Below, in pieces: positions 23,270-34,140 of a stretch of DNA of 64,000 nucleotides; within the stretch, counting starts at the first letter, position 1, and every line of letters starts with the position of its first letter. The stretch is taken from assembly GCF_019703515.2 (NCBI RefSeq), contig NC_059348.1, positions 19,859,656-19,923,655 on the forward strand, written 5' to 3'. The DNA comes from Myxocyprinus asiaticus (lineage: Eukaryota > Chordata > Actinopteri > Cypriniformes > Catostomidae). The position numbers were made by a program, and so were the translations under genes. A model generated the notes under the pieces. That model made no database searches. It saw nothing but the letters and a program-made list of their open reading frames with translations, and was not told the origin of the DNA.

Positions 23270-24140
23270 ACCTCTCGTTTCTACGAGCAGGTGTTCCTCT
23301 AGAACTGGTCCCCAGGCGCGTCGTGGTCATGACAGACGCCTCCAAAATGGGCTGGGGCGCCGTTTGCAACGGGCACACAGCCACCGGCCTCTGGACGGGT
23401 CCGCGGCTGCGTTGGCACATCAACTGCCTCGAGTTGTTGGCAATTCTGCTCGCCCTGTGGAGGTTTCGGCCGTTGATCCAGGGCAAGCACGTGTTAGTTC
23501 AGACAGACAACACGACAATGGTAGCATGTGTCAACCGCCAAGGTGGTTTGCACTCTCATTGTATGTCACAACTCGCCCGCCGTCTCCTCCTCTGAAGTCA
23601 GCAGCATCTTAAGTCGCTACAAGCCACTCACATCCCGGGCAACCTCAACACTACGGCGGATGCGCCGTCACAACAGGTTATCCTCAGGGGAGAGTGGAGA
23701 CTACACCTTCAGGTGGTCCAGCTGAATTGGAGTCGATTCGACAGGCACAGGTGCACCTGTTCGCCTCCCAAGAATCCTCCCCACTGCCCGCTTTGGTACG
23801 CCCTGACCGAGGCCTCCCTCGGCATAGACATGCTGGCACACAGCTGGCACACAGCTGGCCCCCTGGCATTCACAAATATGTGTTTTCCCCCAGTGAGCCT
23901 GCTTGCACAGACCCTGTGCAAGGTCAGGGAGGACGAGGAGAAGGTCGTCCTGGTAAGCACCCTACTGGCCCACCCAGATGTGGTGCTCGGACCTCATGCT
24001 CCTCGCGACAGCTCCCCCCTGGCAAAATTCCCCTGAGGAAGGACGTTCTTTCTCAGGGAAGGGGCACCATCCGGCACCCGCGCCCAGACCTCTGGAATCT
24101 CCATGTCTGGCCCCTGGACAGGGCGCAGAAGACCTAAGCT
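23270..24140 (+). pseudogene. DIRS RNase H and methyltransferase-like region (copy A)
   Basis: The frame 23224-23595 has the RNase H signature VVVMTDASKMGWGAV, then the LELLAILLAL glutamate and the VLVQTDNTTMVACVNRQGG aspartate. Downstream frames (23713-24036 and neighbours) carry CPLWYALTEASLGID and PPVSLLAQTLCKVREDEEK. In known DIRS-1 elements the region after RNase H is a Dam-like methyltransferase-type domain; I assign it by position only. Stops and frameshifts occur at about 23596 and in 23690-24000. Confidence 0.7.
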
Positions 24141-24149
24141 GTCTCCCAC

Positions 24150-24908
24150 CTGCGATGGTAGACACGATCACTCAGGCTAGGGCTCCCTCTACGAGGTGCC
24201 TGTATGCCTTTTAGTGGCGTCTGTTCGCTAAGTGGTGTTCTTCCCGTCGGGAAGACCCCCAGAGATGCGCAGTCAGATCAGTGCTTTCCTTCCTGCAAGA
24301 GAGGTTGGAAGGGAGGCTGTCCCCTTCCACCTTGAAGGTGTACATTGCTGCCATAGAAGCACACCACGACGCAGTCGACGGTAAGTCCTTAGGGAAGCAT
24401 GATCTGATCATCAGGTTCCTAAGAGGTGCCAGGAGGCTGAATCCCTCCAGGCCGCGCCTCGTTCCCTCAGCGGACCTCTGTAGTTCTTCAGGGTCTACAG
24501 AGAGCCCCCTTTGAGCCTTTGCAGTCAGCTGAGCTTAAGGCACTCTCCTTGAAGACTGCCCTCCTGACTGCGCTCACTTCCATCAAGAGGGTAGGTGACC
24601 TGCAAGCATTCTTTGTCAGCGAAACGTGCCTGGAAGTTTGGTCTAGGTTACTCTCACGTGATCCTGAGACCCTGACCGGGCTATGTGCCCAAGGTTCCCA
24701 CCACCCCTTTAGGGACTAGGTGGTGAACCTGCAAGTGCTGCCCCAGGAGGAGGCAGACCCAGCCCTGTCGTCGCTGTGTCCAGTGCATGCTTTACGCATC
24801 TATTTGGATCGCACGCAGAGCTTTAGAATCTCTGAGCAGCTCTTTGTCTGCTTTTGGTGCACAGCGGAAAGGAAGCACTGTCTCCAAGCAGAGGATCGCC
24901 CACTGGCT
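24150..24908 (+). pseudogene. DIRS tyrosine recombinase, N-terminal part (copy A)
   Basis: Starts with the DTITQARAPSTRCLYAF segment and the SPSTLKVYIAAIEAHHD core-binding region at 24281-24514. Then LTSIKRVGDLQAF supplies the first catalytic arginine, and SSLCPVHALRIYLDRTQSF follows. Tyrosine recombinases insert the circular DNA of the element. The gene is cut by the LINE at 24909, just after a HWL-type segment, and resumes at 27274. Stops at about 24213 and 24514 and a frame change also break it. Confidence 0.8.
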
Positions 24909-27273
24909 GTTTTGATCACACAGACTGGGAGATGTTTACGCTGATAGCGTAATGTGTTTCATCAGAACGTGCGTAGAGGAAGTGATTCCGACCAGAACTG
25001 TATGAATCTATCCGAATCAGAAGCCGTGGATCAATAGTGATGTTCGCGCGGCACTTAATGTGTGGACCTCTGCTTTTAATTCCGGGAACGCAGAGGAGCA
25101 TAAACAAGCCAGTTATGCCCTCCGAAAAACTATCAAAACAGCAAAACGCCAGTACAGGAGCAAGATTGAAGGACAGTTTAACACCACCAACTCTAGAAGC
25201 ATGTGGCAGGGAATTAACATCATCACAGACTTTAAAGGGAATAAAAACTCTGCCATGAACACCGCTGCCTCTCTACCGGATGAGCTAAATACTTTTTATG
25301 CTCGTTTCGAGGGAAATAACACCGCCCTCACGGAGAGAGCTCTCGCGGCTGAAGCTACAGAGGTTAGTTCACTCTCCGTCTCTGTAGCGGATGTAACCCG
25401 ATCCTTCCGACGGGTGAATATCCGCAGAGCCGCGGGCCCAGACGGCATTCCGGGCCGCGTCATCAGAGCATGCGCGAACCAGCTGGCTGGTGCTTTTACG
25501 GACATTTTCAACCTTTCCCTCTCTTTGTCTGTAGTCCCCACATGCTTTAAAACATCCACCATTGTGCTTGTACCAAAACAATCAAAAATAATTTGTTTAA
25601 ATGACTGGTGTCCTGTTGCTCTGACCCCCATCATCAGCAAATGTTTTGAGAGACTAATCAGAGACTACATCTGCTCTGTATTGCCACTCAATTTCGACCC
25701 GCTGCAGTTTGCTTACCGCAACAACTGCTCCACTGATGATGCCATTGCATCTACAATACACACTGCTCTCTCCCACCTGGAAAAAAGAACACTTATGTGA
25801 GAATGCTGTTTGTAGACTACAGCTCAGCATTCAACACCATAGTGCCCTCCAAGCTAGATGAGAAACTCCGGGCTCTGGGCTTAAACAGCTCACTGTGCAG
25901 CTGGATCCTGGACTTCCTGTCAAGCAGACGCCAGGTGGTTAGAATAGGTAGCAACATCTCCTCATCACTAACCCTCAATACTGGAGCCCCGCAGGGCTGT
26001 ATTCTCAGCCCACTACTGTATTCCTTGTACACACATGACTGTGTGGCAACACATAGCTCCAATGCCATCATTAAGTTTGCTGATGACACGACGGTGGTAG
26101 GTCTGATCACTGACAATGATGAAACAGCCTACAGAGAGGAGGTGCACACTCTGACACACTGGTGTCAGGAGCACAACCTCTCCCTCAACGTCAGTAAGAC
26201 AAAGGAGCTTGTGGTGGACTTCAGGAGAAAAGACAGAGAACACAGTCCCATCACCATCAATGGAGCACCAGTGGAGAGAGTCAGCAGCTTCAAGTTCCTG
26301 GGTGTCCACATCACTGAGGAACTCACATGGTCCGTCCACACTGAAGTCGTTGTGAAGAAGGCTCATCAGCGCCTCTTCTTCCTGAGACGGCTGAGGAAGT
26401 TTGGAATGAACCACCACATCCTCACACGGTTCTACACCTGCACTGTGGAGAGAATCCTGATTGGCTGTATCTCCACCTGGTACGACAATAGCACTGACCA
26501 CAACCGCAAAGCACTGCAAAGGGTGGTGCGAACTGCCAGACACATCATCGGAGGTGAGCTTCCCTCCCTCCAGGAAATATATACAAGGCGGTGTGTGAAA
26601 AAAGCTCGGAGGATCATCAGAGACTCCAGCCACCCGAGCCATGGGCTGTTCTCACTGCTACCATCAGGCAGGTGGTATCGCAGCATCAGGACCCGCACCA
26701 GCCGACTTCATGACAGCTTCTTCCCCCAAGCAATCAGACTTCTGAACTCTTGATCTCCCACGATCAAAATACATCAGCACTGCACTTTATTACCCTTACT
26801 CTTATATCTCACACCGGACTATTATAAATTATATTATTATTATTATATTATGTTCTCTCTTAACAACTGACTATCAACCGACAGCCTGAATGTCAATACA
26901 GTACATACTGTACATTCTATATATATATATATATACATATATTTATACTTTTTTTTATATATATATTTTAATTTTTAATTGTATTGAATAATGTGTATCT
27001 ATATAGTAAAAAACAAAAAAACAAAACAAAAACAAAAACAGCGTATTGTATACTGTACAGTGTATGTTATTATTTGTATATTGTTGAGTGTAATTATGTG
27101 TATAACAGATGTTTAAATTGTGTTGTGTTAATTTGATGTTAGTGTAAATTGGTATATGTCTCATCACTGTCACGACTGTTATGTTGATCGGAACTGCACC
27201 AAGAATTTCACACACCATTGCACTTGTGTATATGGCTGTGTGACAATAAAGTGATTTGATTTGATTTTGATTT
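24909..27273 (+). mobile_element. CR1/L2/Rex1-like LINE inside the DIRS recombinase gene
   Basis: About 2.4 kb, 5'-truncated. It starts in the endonuclease-to-RT linker (about 24925) and ends with gtgacaataaagtg plus a GATTT-type repeat. Short GGCT matches at both edges (24905-24908 and 27274-27277) may be the target duplication. A second copy lies in the opposite orientation at 43206-45046. The 3' UTR (26760-27240) contains TA-rich microsatellites. Confidence 0.85.
25060..26753 (+). pseudogene. LINE reverse transcriptase, one frame break
   Basis: Two long frames, 25060-25800 and 25797-26753, together cover almost the whole reverse transcriptase and C-terminal domain. The first has [29 protein letters not shown] text ([17 protein letters not shown]) and [12 protein letters not shown]. 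The second has motif [16 protein letters not shown], motif [17 protein letters not shown], the catalytic [12 protein letters not shown], the [14 protein letters not shown] thumb and a C-terminus ending [18 protein letters not shown]. The break is in the A tract at 25781-25786, and exactly the same break is in the copy at 44604-44972. The second frame is otherwise intact for 318 codons. Confidence 0.85.
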
Positions 27274-27486
27274 GGCTAGTTGACACCATAACTATGGCAT
27301 ATCTTGCCCAAAACATGCCGCCCCCGGTAGGGCTACGAGCCCATTCTACCCGTGGTGTAGCGGCTTCTTGGGCCTTGGCCAGAGGTGCCTCTCTAACAGA
27401 CATTGCAGAGCAGCGGGCTGGGCAACACCCAACACCTTTGCAAGGTTCTACAACCTCCAGGTGGAACCGGTTTTGTCCCAGGTAGT
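27274..27486 (+). pseudogene. DIRS tyrosine recombinase, C-terminal part (copy A)
   Basis: Resumes after the LINE with LVDTITMAYLAQNMPPPVGL. The RAHSTRGVAASWALARGASL box follows, holding the H-x-x-R catalytic pair, and then an ARFYNL-type segment (27440-27460, in another frame) with the nucleophilic tyrosine. A frameshift near 27425 separates the two. Confidence 0.8.
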
Positions 27487-27489
27487 GGC

Positions 27490-28221
27490 ACGCAACAAGC
27501 GGATAAGCCCGGGATAGCCGGCCGGGTGTATCGCTTGCACATAGCGCCTTCCACCTCCTTTTGAGCTGAAGATGTGCGCTGTTAATTCCCAGTAGTGTTC
27601 ACAAAATTTGTTCCCTGGTTGACTTCCTCCGAGCCCTGTGGCAGTCGAGTTTACGGAGAGACTCGCTGCCGGCCCAGTACACGCGCTAACTAAGAGCCCG
27701 GTTCTGGGGTAGGTGCTCCGCATGTGGCGGTTCCCTGTAAGGCTAACCCCATGCGATCTATATCTTCCGCTAATTTGTTTCCCTGCTGGCAAACTGCGTC
27801 TTCCTTGGGCAGAGCACCTCTGCCCCAGTCTCCATGTTGTAGTATCTCTCCACATGGTTGGAAAGACCATGTGACGTATTCTTCCACTTAAATACCCCCC
27901 CTCTTGGGGCGAGGTGTGGTCTCTGCGGTGTCCTCCCCTTGGGAGGGACACCCCCCGACTAGACCTGGTGGCCCAGTCGGATAATCCCCCTTCTTTTTTA
28001 GGGAGTGGAAAAAGAGAAGGGGAAAAGAGGCCACGACTGGGTTAAGCCTGTCTCTATCTTTGGGTAGTCGACTTGTCCCCAAAAAGGGCCGTTCAACACT
28101 CATAACTGTGTTGGGGGAGGTTACGTGTCGACCTGGTGTGCTGGCTATGAGGCACACAGCAAGTCTGCCCACCACACACCGCAAGTTCACGTAACACAGT
28201 TCAGCCTTGTGGCATTTTGTA
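27490..28221 (+). other. DIRS copy A 3' non-coding region
   Basis: Between the recombinase and the internal complementary region. I see no coding frame that I can support. A homologous segment lies in copy B at about 41865-42625. Confidence 0.65.
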
Positions 28222-28334
28222 TAGGGACCCCTAGTGTCACTACATCGACACCAACGTCGAGTGAGTGACAGATAGGGAACATCATGGTTACTGGCGTAAC
28301 CTCCGTTCCCTGATGGAGGGAACGAGACGTTGGT
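28222..28334 (+). repeat. Internal complementary region of DIRS copy A
   Basis: The first half is the reverse complement of the element's outermost left end (19930-19980) and the second half that of its outermost right end (28555-28608), joined head to head at about 28280. This arrangement is known in DIRS-1 elements and is thought to template circularisation. Confidence 0.85.
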
Positions 28335-28401
28335 CCCTCCTGCCACAACGCTGAACTACCCGCTGAAATGGCCGGACCTTATATCGGCTCCTCAGTGTAA
28401 A

Positions 28402-28562
28402 ACCTGAATGAGTGGTTGCATACCAGCTCCTTTTATACCCGTATGTTCGGGGGAGTGGCATGCAAATACCACTCGCCAATTTTCATTGGCCTTTTATCAA
28501 GACCAGAGGTGTCTCGGGCTCCCAAGAGTGACCCCTAGTGTCACTACATTGACACCAACGTC
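28402..28562 (-). repeat. Right inverted terminal repeat of DIRS copy A
   Basis: Reverse complement of 19949-20110, including the CTCCTTTTATACCC box. Confidence 0.85.
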
Positions 28563-28629
28563 TCGTTCCCTCCATCAGGGAACGGAGGTTACACCAGTAA
28601 CCATGACGTTTTTCTGCTTTGTCCCCTGA

Positions 28630-29755
28630 CTCAAAGTATGACAAGACAGGGCAAGACAGCCCTGAATAGCCAAAACTCCACCTTCTGTGACAAAATAGTG
28701 TTATATCTGTATTTCAATCGGGTCAATGCTCTGAGGCCATCAGACGACATTCTGCGCTTCAGCTCTGCCTCGGCACTTTTAATATTCCCTTCCAACTCCA
28801 CGAGTTCTCGTGCTTTGGATTTTTTGATGAATTAGGCATACTGTATGACCCAACCCCTAAGAACTGCCTTAAGTGCCTCCCAAGCCACGCCCACAGAGGA
28901 TACTGAGGACCAGTTGGTCTCTATATAAACATTGATTTCGGCCTTTAACATTTATTGAAATTCAGGATTTTGCAAAAGAGATACATTAAAGTGCCAACTA
29001 TATGATTTCTTTTTCTCTGTATGTGGCAACACCTCTAAATTCACCAGGGCGTGATCTGAGACTAAAATGTTTCCAATTGAGCAATCAACAACAGATGAAA
29101 TGAGGGACTTAGATATATAAAAAAAATCTATTCTAGAATAAATCTTATGGACTGATAAAAACACATTTATAGTCCCTACCAGATGGGTTCAAAAGTCTCC
29201 AAATATTTGTAAGACCAAGATTTTTACACATCCTGTGAAGCGTCACTGTTGCTCTAGGTGGCTTACACACTTTTGCTTCACTATGATCAAAGACTGAGTT
29301 CATCAATAGATTAAAGACTCCCCCCAATATTATATCTTGAGGGGTGCCAACGGCTTGCAGCATCCTTTCAAGATCTATAAAAAAGCCCTGATCATCCATG
29401 TTAGGTGCATAAATATTTGCCAAAATCAACATTTGCCCTGAATTTCTGATAAAACAATAATGACTCTTCCTAATTTATATTTAATCTGTTTGAGACATTT
29501 GAATTGTAGATGCTTATTTATCAGTGTAATGACTCCCCTGCTCTTACTTAAGCCAGCACTAAAGAAAACATGTCCACCCCTAATCTTCCCAAATTTTTCA
29601 GCTTCCTGCAGGGAAATATGCTTTTCTTGAAGAAACACTATATCATATTTCTTACGTTTAAGAAAAGGAATAACCTTCCTTCTTTTAATGGTGTGCCCCA
29701 ACCCATTCACATTCCACGTGGAGAGAGACAATACACTCATTTTAACATTTGACAT
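28630..29755 (-). pseudogene. L1 ORF2 endonuclease domain and linker
   Basis: The minus-strand frame 29755-29426 starts MSNVKMSVLSLSTWNVNGLG, the N-terminal motif of an apurinic-type endonuclease, and has a LQEKHI segment (normally LQETH). The frame 29432-29145 continues with ANIYAPN and GGVFN (normally GGDFN), and 29164-28952 has YSRIDFFYISKSL and a VSDHALV motif (normally SDH). The enzyme nicks target DNA to prime L1 insertion. Frameshifts at about 29430 and 29160, plus the altered residues, make it inactive. The chosen start is the first Met ahead of the conserved TWNVNG motif. Confidence 0.85.
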
Positions 29756-29989
29756 TTTGACATATTAGAAAAAATAGATTGCAAAAAATTATAAAGACCA
29801 CATTCCAACATTGGTGCAACAAACAACCCTCAAACTTCCCCCAGAAAAAAAAAACAGACAAAAGAAAAATGTGGACATTAACCCCGTGCACAGCAAAGCC
29901 AACCGGCGTCCATCCCTCCAAACTCAAACAGTCCATGTACGCCTGCGACAGCCCCCGCAACAACTTTGCCATCGGATTACTCAAGTCCA

Positions 29990-30480
29990 GTGCTTCTATA
30001 CAAAATTTGTGAGACAGAATTGCATAACAGAAAATAATCTATATAACAAACTCCAGCCAATAGGTGGAATAAAAACAAAGCACTTGTAGATTCATCTGCA
30101 TAACTGTTCTGAAGGTGTGTTCCTCCACAAAACAAGCTCCAGCCACTAGCAGAACCAGCACAACAGAAAAAAAAATGTCGTTCAGTTTCCTCAGGCAGTC
30201 AAATTAATGTTCAGTGAGCTGGCTGTTACATGAGTGCAGCAGATGACCTAATCACTCCAATGTTTTGCAAGAAATATTCCACAAAACAAAATCCAATACA
30301 AAGAACATGCAGATTCATCCACAAACTATCCCGAAGGAGTGTTACTCCACAATACAAACTCCAGCAGCTAGGCGGAACTAGCACAAAAAGAAACAAAAAA
30401 GGCGGCCAGTTTCCTTGGACAGTCAAGTGAATGTTCAGTGAGTCAGGTCCACTCGGCTGCATTGAGAGCATCACACAATG
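29990..30480 (-). repeat. Tandem duplication in the L1 inter-ORF region
   Basis: Landmarks such as cuttings of ccacaa-acaa-ctccagc, tagcaca, gtttcct and cagtcaa-ttaatgttcagtgag recur about 226 bp apart (around 30112-30222 and 30338-30441). That makes roughly two diverged units between ORF1 and ORF2. Confidence 0.55.
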
Positions 30481-30486
30481 ACTTAC

Positions 30487-31326
30487 TCATTCCAGTGAAT
30501 TTATGAAGGACATTGCTTGCTGTGGGCATGTATATATTTTGTGGCCATCCTTAGTATCTATTTTCAATTTGGCCATGAACATCAGTGCAAAAGCGACCTT
30601 CTGTTGATGTAACAGTTTCTTACATTCCTTGAATCGATCATGTTTCTCTCTTGTCGAATTCGCAAAGTCTGGGAACAAGAAAATACTGTGGTTCTTCCAA
30701 GAAAGCCTTCCTTTACTCCTCGCCTCATGTAACACGAGATCTTTATCGGATGATCTCAGAAATTTGCCCAGAATTGATCGGGGCCTGTCTCCTTCTGCGG
30801 ATCTCCAAGCTGGAACTCTGTGAGCTTTCTCGATTTCTAGCTTATGGCCTGTTATGTTGAGCAGACTCGGGAAGAGCTCGTCAAGGAATTTCACCATATC
30901 TTGCCTTCTTCATCCTCAGGAATTCCAACAATTCAGACATTGTTTTGCCGATTACGATTCTTAAGGTCTTCCAACTTTTCGCAGAGACACTCCAAGTCTA
31001 CCTTGGTCGCTAGCGGGTTAGCAGCTAATTCCATCTCTGATGACTCCAGATAATCTATCTGTTTCTCAACATCCGACACTGTTGCAACCAACACAGTGAA
31101 TTTCGTCTCTATGGCAGTGATCAATCGACATATTACAGCAAGATCCTCCAAGTCAGCAAAGACCTTCGTCAGCATCGCCATCATGTTCAACATTTGACAC
31201 TGAATCTCTTTCACTGTACTATCCAATTGAGACACGCACTTGCGGCCTGCTCAGGGGCTTCAGCTTGAGCACGTAAGTGTCTTTTAATGTCTCCAGAGCC
31301 CAAGGATTTTGAATTCTTTGACATAT
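30487..31326 (-). pseudogene. L1 ORF1 (RNA-binding coiled-coil protein)
   Basis: The start is likely the ATG at 31326 (MSKNSKSLGSGDIKRHLRA). The frame 31235-30933 is a coiled-coil segment with the end KLEDLKNRNRQNNV. The frame 30897-30487 holds the RRM/C-terminal domain of the L1 ORF1 family: FLDELFPSLLNI, EKAHRVPA, RSILGKFLRSSDKDLVLHEA and FPDFANSTREKHDRFKECKK. The protein would form trimers that coat L1 RNA. Breaks are a frameshift near 31235, a stop at about 30930 and a frameshift near 30905. Confidence 0.85.
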
Positions 31327-31470
31327 TGTCTTCCTAGAAGTGTACAGAGTGTATCAAATCTCACCGGTTTATGACACAAAAAGTATTAAAAACTAGCAAA
31401 ATGTGCAGAGCTCACAGTTCACACGTCTGAACCTCACATGGCGCCATGTGACTCCGACTGAACAGTTCTT

Positions 31471-31751
31471 GTAGGTTCACAGTAACCTGTGAGTTACGCC
31501 GTCTGTGTATTCCTGATAGAAAAGAAAATGGTTGCACAGTCCATTCAGTTCATTAGAGTTCACAGAGGCTTTATCGTCTGGGCAGAGATTGAGGCACATC
31601 TGGGCATAGAACTTCTAGCTAAGTGTAAAACTACATTCATCACACATAAAGACAAACATTCTAAGTTATAAGTAGGCACAGCATTAACCGTAACACAATC
31701 CTTTGCTGTTCTTTGGTCATAACACAAAATCATAGTAGAATCTGACAATGG
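31471..31751 (-). other. Retroviral element interior between env position and L1 insertion
   Basis: A 281-bp stretch belonging to the host retrovirus-like element. I see no supportable coding frame. Confidence 0.5.
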
Positions 31752-32530
31752 TTACTTGGACCAAAACGTTAGAGGAAAGGTGTCATCAATGGTGAGGTTG
31801 TGACCTCTAAATGCGTCCATGATCTCAATTTCTGCATCTTGTTTGTCGACATTGAGATGATGGAGTACAATATCATCAGTGTGCATGGTAGCTCCTTGGG
31901 GAACCATTAAGAACACAGTCTGGTTTTGATAGTTAAGTGGCTGAATCATTCGTATGACATTAGAACTTCGGTGGCTGGTGTGTTAACGAGCCAGTGATTG
32001 CCTGCTTGCTCTACCCTTGTCTCTGTTTCTTCATCTTTGACAGACATGCTACCTTGACACTTTTGTTCAGGGGATTTGGCTCTTAGGCCGCAGAGGTAGT
32101 TAGTCGCCTCTCTAACAAAGGGGTTGCTTGGACAAACCCAATGAATGTCCTTCATCTTGGTACACATGTTTAGGTTAGGGATAAGGTAGAGCGAGGGGTC
32201 CTCATCGTGGTAGGCGAGTGTTGGTGGTGTTTTGAGGTGAATGTGTGTGTTACCTCTCTGAAAACCAACATTCAATACGGACTTTAGTCGGTATATATTC
32301 TACCTTTCTATGATGGGTAGATTGAGGATGAATCCTATTTCGAGGTTCTGGGGATTTACATGGATTGGAATTGCACTGCCAAGACTATATGCCATGTGTA
32401 TCTGTGAAGGTAGCACAATGGAGGTAGTAGCAGATTTAAGGATTTGTTCAACAAGGTCTAGGGAGACCAGGTAAGCTGAAATCCTTCCAACACTCAGAGT
32501 GGTGCTAGGAGTTAGTGCATGGCGACGGGT
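31752..32530 (-). pseudogene. env-position remnant of the retrovirus-like element
   Basis: Two minus-strand frames, 32275-31946 and 31949-31752, with weaker coding-like text upstream to about 32530, lie directly after integrase, where an envelope gene belongs. The first has several cysteines. I see no furin-type cleavage site, fusion segment or transmembrane helix that I can defend. Frames are offset near 31948 and upstream of 32275. The assignment as env rests on position and general composition only; it could be another accessory frame. Confidence 0.4.
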
Positions 32531-32561
32531 TGGGTTGAGGCATACAGCTATCCTTATGGCA

Positions 32562-33652
32562 CTACTGTGGTGCGTCTTCTCTCCTTTGGAGTGAAAACAG
32601 CTTGAAGAGCTTGATCTGATTCGAGTGGACCCATTTGTATGCCGGTGTTTGGCTTGGTTTTGAGACCCTGATGCGGTAGTCTACTGCTGAAAGCTTTCCC
32701 ACTATCTCGAAGGGGCCTGACCAATTTGGTAGGAACTTTTTAGGGATTCCTGCTGGTTTGGTGAACCTGAAATAGTGTACCTTGTCGCCTGCTTGGTACT
32801 CGCGTTGAGACGCTTTCCTGTCATAGTAGGCTTTGGATCCCTTGATGCTGGCTTCCAAGTTCTTCTGGACCCACACGAATGTGGCCCGAAGATGGTCACG
32901 CAGGTCTGTCACGTATTGGTGCGCCATATAGGAGGTTGCAACACTGACATCTTCAGGGCAGTACGAAGGTGTAGCAGAAGGGTCATTTCTCTTCCAGTCA
33001 TCATTTTGAACGGTGTGACTCATGTGGAGCGGTGCAGAGTAGACCTAATGGCCATCAGCACCAGGGGGAGATTCACATCCCAATCTCTGCCATTGCTGTT
33101 AACATACTTTTTAAGCATGTTGATAATGGTGCGGTTGGCACGTTTGACCTGTCCAGATTACTGGGGTTGATACGGGATGTGGAAGTTGACTTCCACACCC
33201 ATGATTTCGTACATGGTAGTCATGATGCTTGAGGTGAAATGGGTGCCTCGATTCGAATAAACAGAGTGAGGTAGCCCCCAGCGGCTGAACACATGGTTCA
33301 GCAGCAGGACTGCAGTTGCTGCGGTTGCCACGGCCATGTCATCAGGGGCAGGGAGGCATTCCAGCCACTTGGTGAAAGCACAGGTAACTGTGAGGAGGTA
33401 ATTGTTACCTCGTGAGGACTTGGGGACTGGTCCACTCCAATCCATCTGGAGATGGGACCACGGGAATGTAATCCCTCGGTTCTGGAGTGGGGCATGATCA
33501 TTGGTAGGGGTCCTCTGGACTACTGGAGGATGGCGACTTTTTTGGCAGACTGTTTTCTGGACCAAGTGGCCTTGGTGTGTCAACCTGAGCCAACATGCAT
33601 CCACGACGGCAGTCAATGAGCGAAGCCAGTCAGTCCAGTAGGTCCTGGCCAA
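32562..33652 (-). pseudogene. Retroviral integrase remnant
   Basis: The frame 33652-33158 holds the core: an H/C-type N-terminal fragment, the first catalytic aspartate in the QMDWSGPVP segment, then FTKWLE and the HVFSRWGLP segment. The second catalytic aspartate is replaced by asparagine, and the position of the catalytic glutamate in the SGQV segment reads lysine after a stop codon. The frame 33023-32562 is the C-terminal DNA-binding part, with a YYDRKASQREYQAGDKV-type stretch. The product would insert the viral DNA into the genome; this copy cannot. The two frames are separated by stops at 33157 and near 33030. Confidence 0.8.
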
Positions 33653-33900
33653 TTAACAGTGGTCCTGTATAAATGGGACATATATAAATGGGGTGTACCA
33701 GCATCATCCCTTGAAAGGTAATGTCAATCCATGCCTGTTTTGTGATAGATGACCTATCTTGTGTGTAGCTTGTGATATTTATGTAACCCGTGTCTCCTAT
33801 ACCAATTACAAGTAAATTTTTACTGATAGACCAGTGGGCTAAGAAGACTAGATTCGTCTGAGGAGAAAGAGTCCCTGGTTGGGGTGAGAACAAGGTTTGA
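33630..33900 (-). pseudogene. Retroviral protease C-terminal remnant
   Basis: About 90 codons immediately upstream of integrase that end in a [10 protein letters not shown] segment, resembling the helix and LLGxDLL end of retropepsins. It runs directly into integrase text, so the reverse transcriptase and RNase H between them have been deleted. The upstream side is cut by the small LTR element at 33904. Confidence 0.5.
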
Positions 33901-33903
33901 TGT

Positions 33904-34140
33904 TGTAAGGGGTTCGGTGGAAAGGAGGAGGCGAGAGAACCGGCTGGACAACTTAAATAATAGTTTAATAATAAACTTAACCAAAAACACACAACCAAAA
34001 ACCACACAGTACAGCTGCCTGCAATTCTCTCTCTCTCAAACCATCATCCCCGGCCGCCTTTATCCCTCGCGCGCCCCATCAGGCTGATTGGGGACCGGGC
34101 GTGCATCATTCCAGCCCAGCCCCGCCCTACTCGGCTCCTC
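33904..34140 (-). repeat. 3' LTR of the second small LTR element
   Basis: Begins TGTAAGGGGTTCGG. It is nearly identical to 34821-35058 except for the last bases, which have diverged. Confidence 0.8.

Larger units (their letters stand above)
19928..28608 (+). mobile_element. DIRS-1-like tyrosine-recombinase retrotransposon, copy A
   Basis: Inserted in L1 ORF2; the L1 frame continues on both sides. It has inverted terminal repeats (about 19949-20110 and 28402-28562), an internal complementary region near the 3' end (28222-28334), a gag-like frame, an RT/RNase H/methyltransferase-like frame and a tyrosine recombinase. No target duplication is seen, as is known for DIRS elements, which integrate as circles by recombination. 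Without the LINE at 24909-27273 it is about 6.3 kb, the usual size. Every frame has stops. Confidence 0.9.
16838..31459 (-). mobile_element. Full-length L1-type LINE, with nested insertions
   Basis: An 11-bp target duplication, GAACAGTTCTT, flanks the unit at 16827-16837 and 31460-31470. The 5' end (minus strand) begins AGTCGGAGTCACATGGCGCC. Then come ORF1, ORF2 and a 3' UTR with AATAAA and a short A tail at 16838-16842. Without the DIRS (19928-28608) and the LINE fragment (18401-18912) the L1 is about 5.4 kb, a normal length for fish L1. Both ORFs are broken. It landed between the env-position remnant and the polypurine tract of the host retroviral element. Confidence 0.85.

Noticed and set aside
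22388..23302. A 304-codon plus frame overlapping the DIRS RT
   Set aside because: It is the shadow of the RT frame; the true frame carries all the RT motifs.
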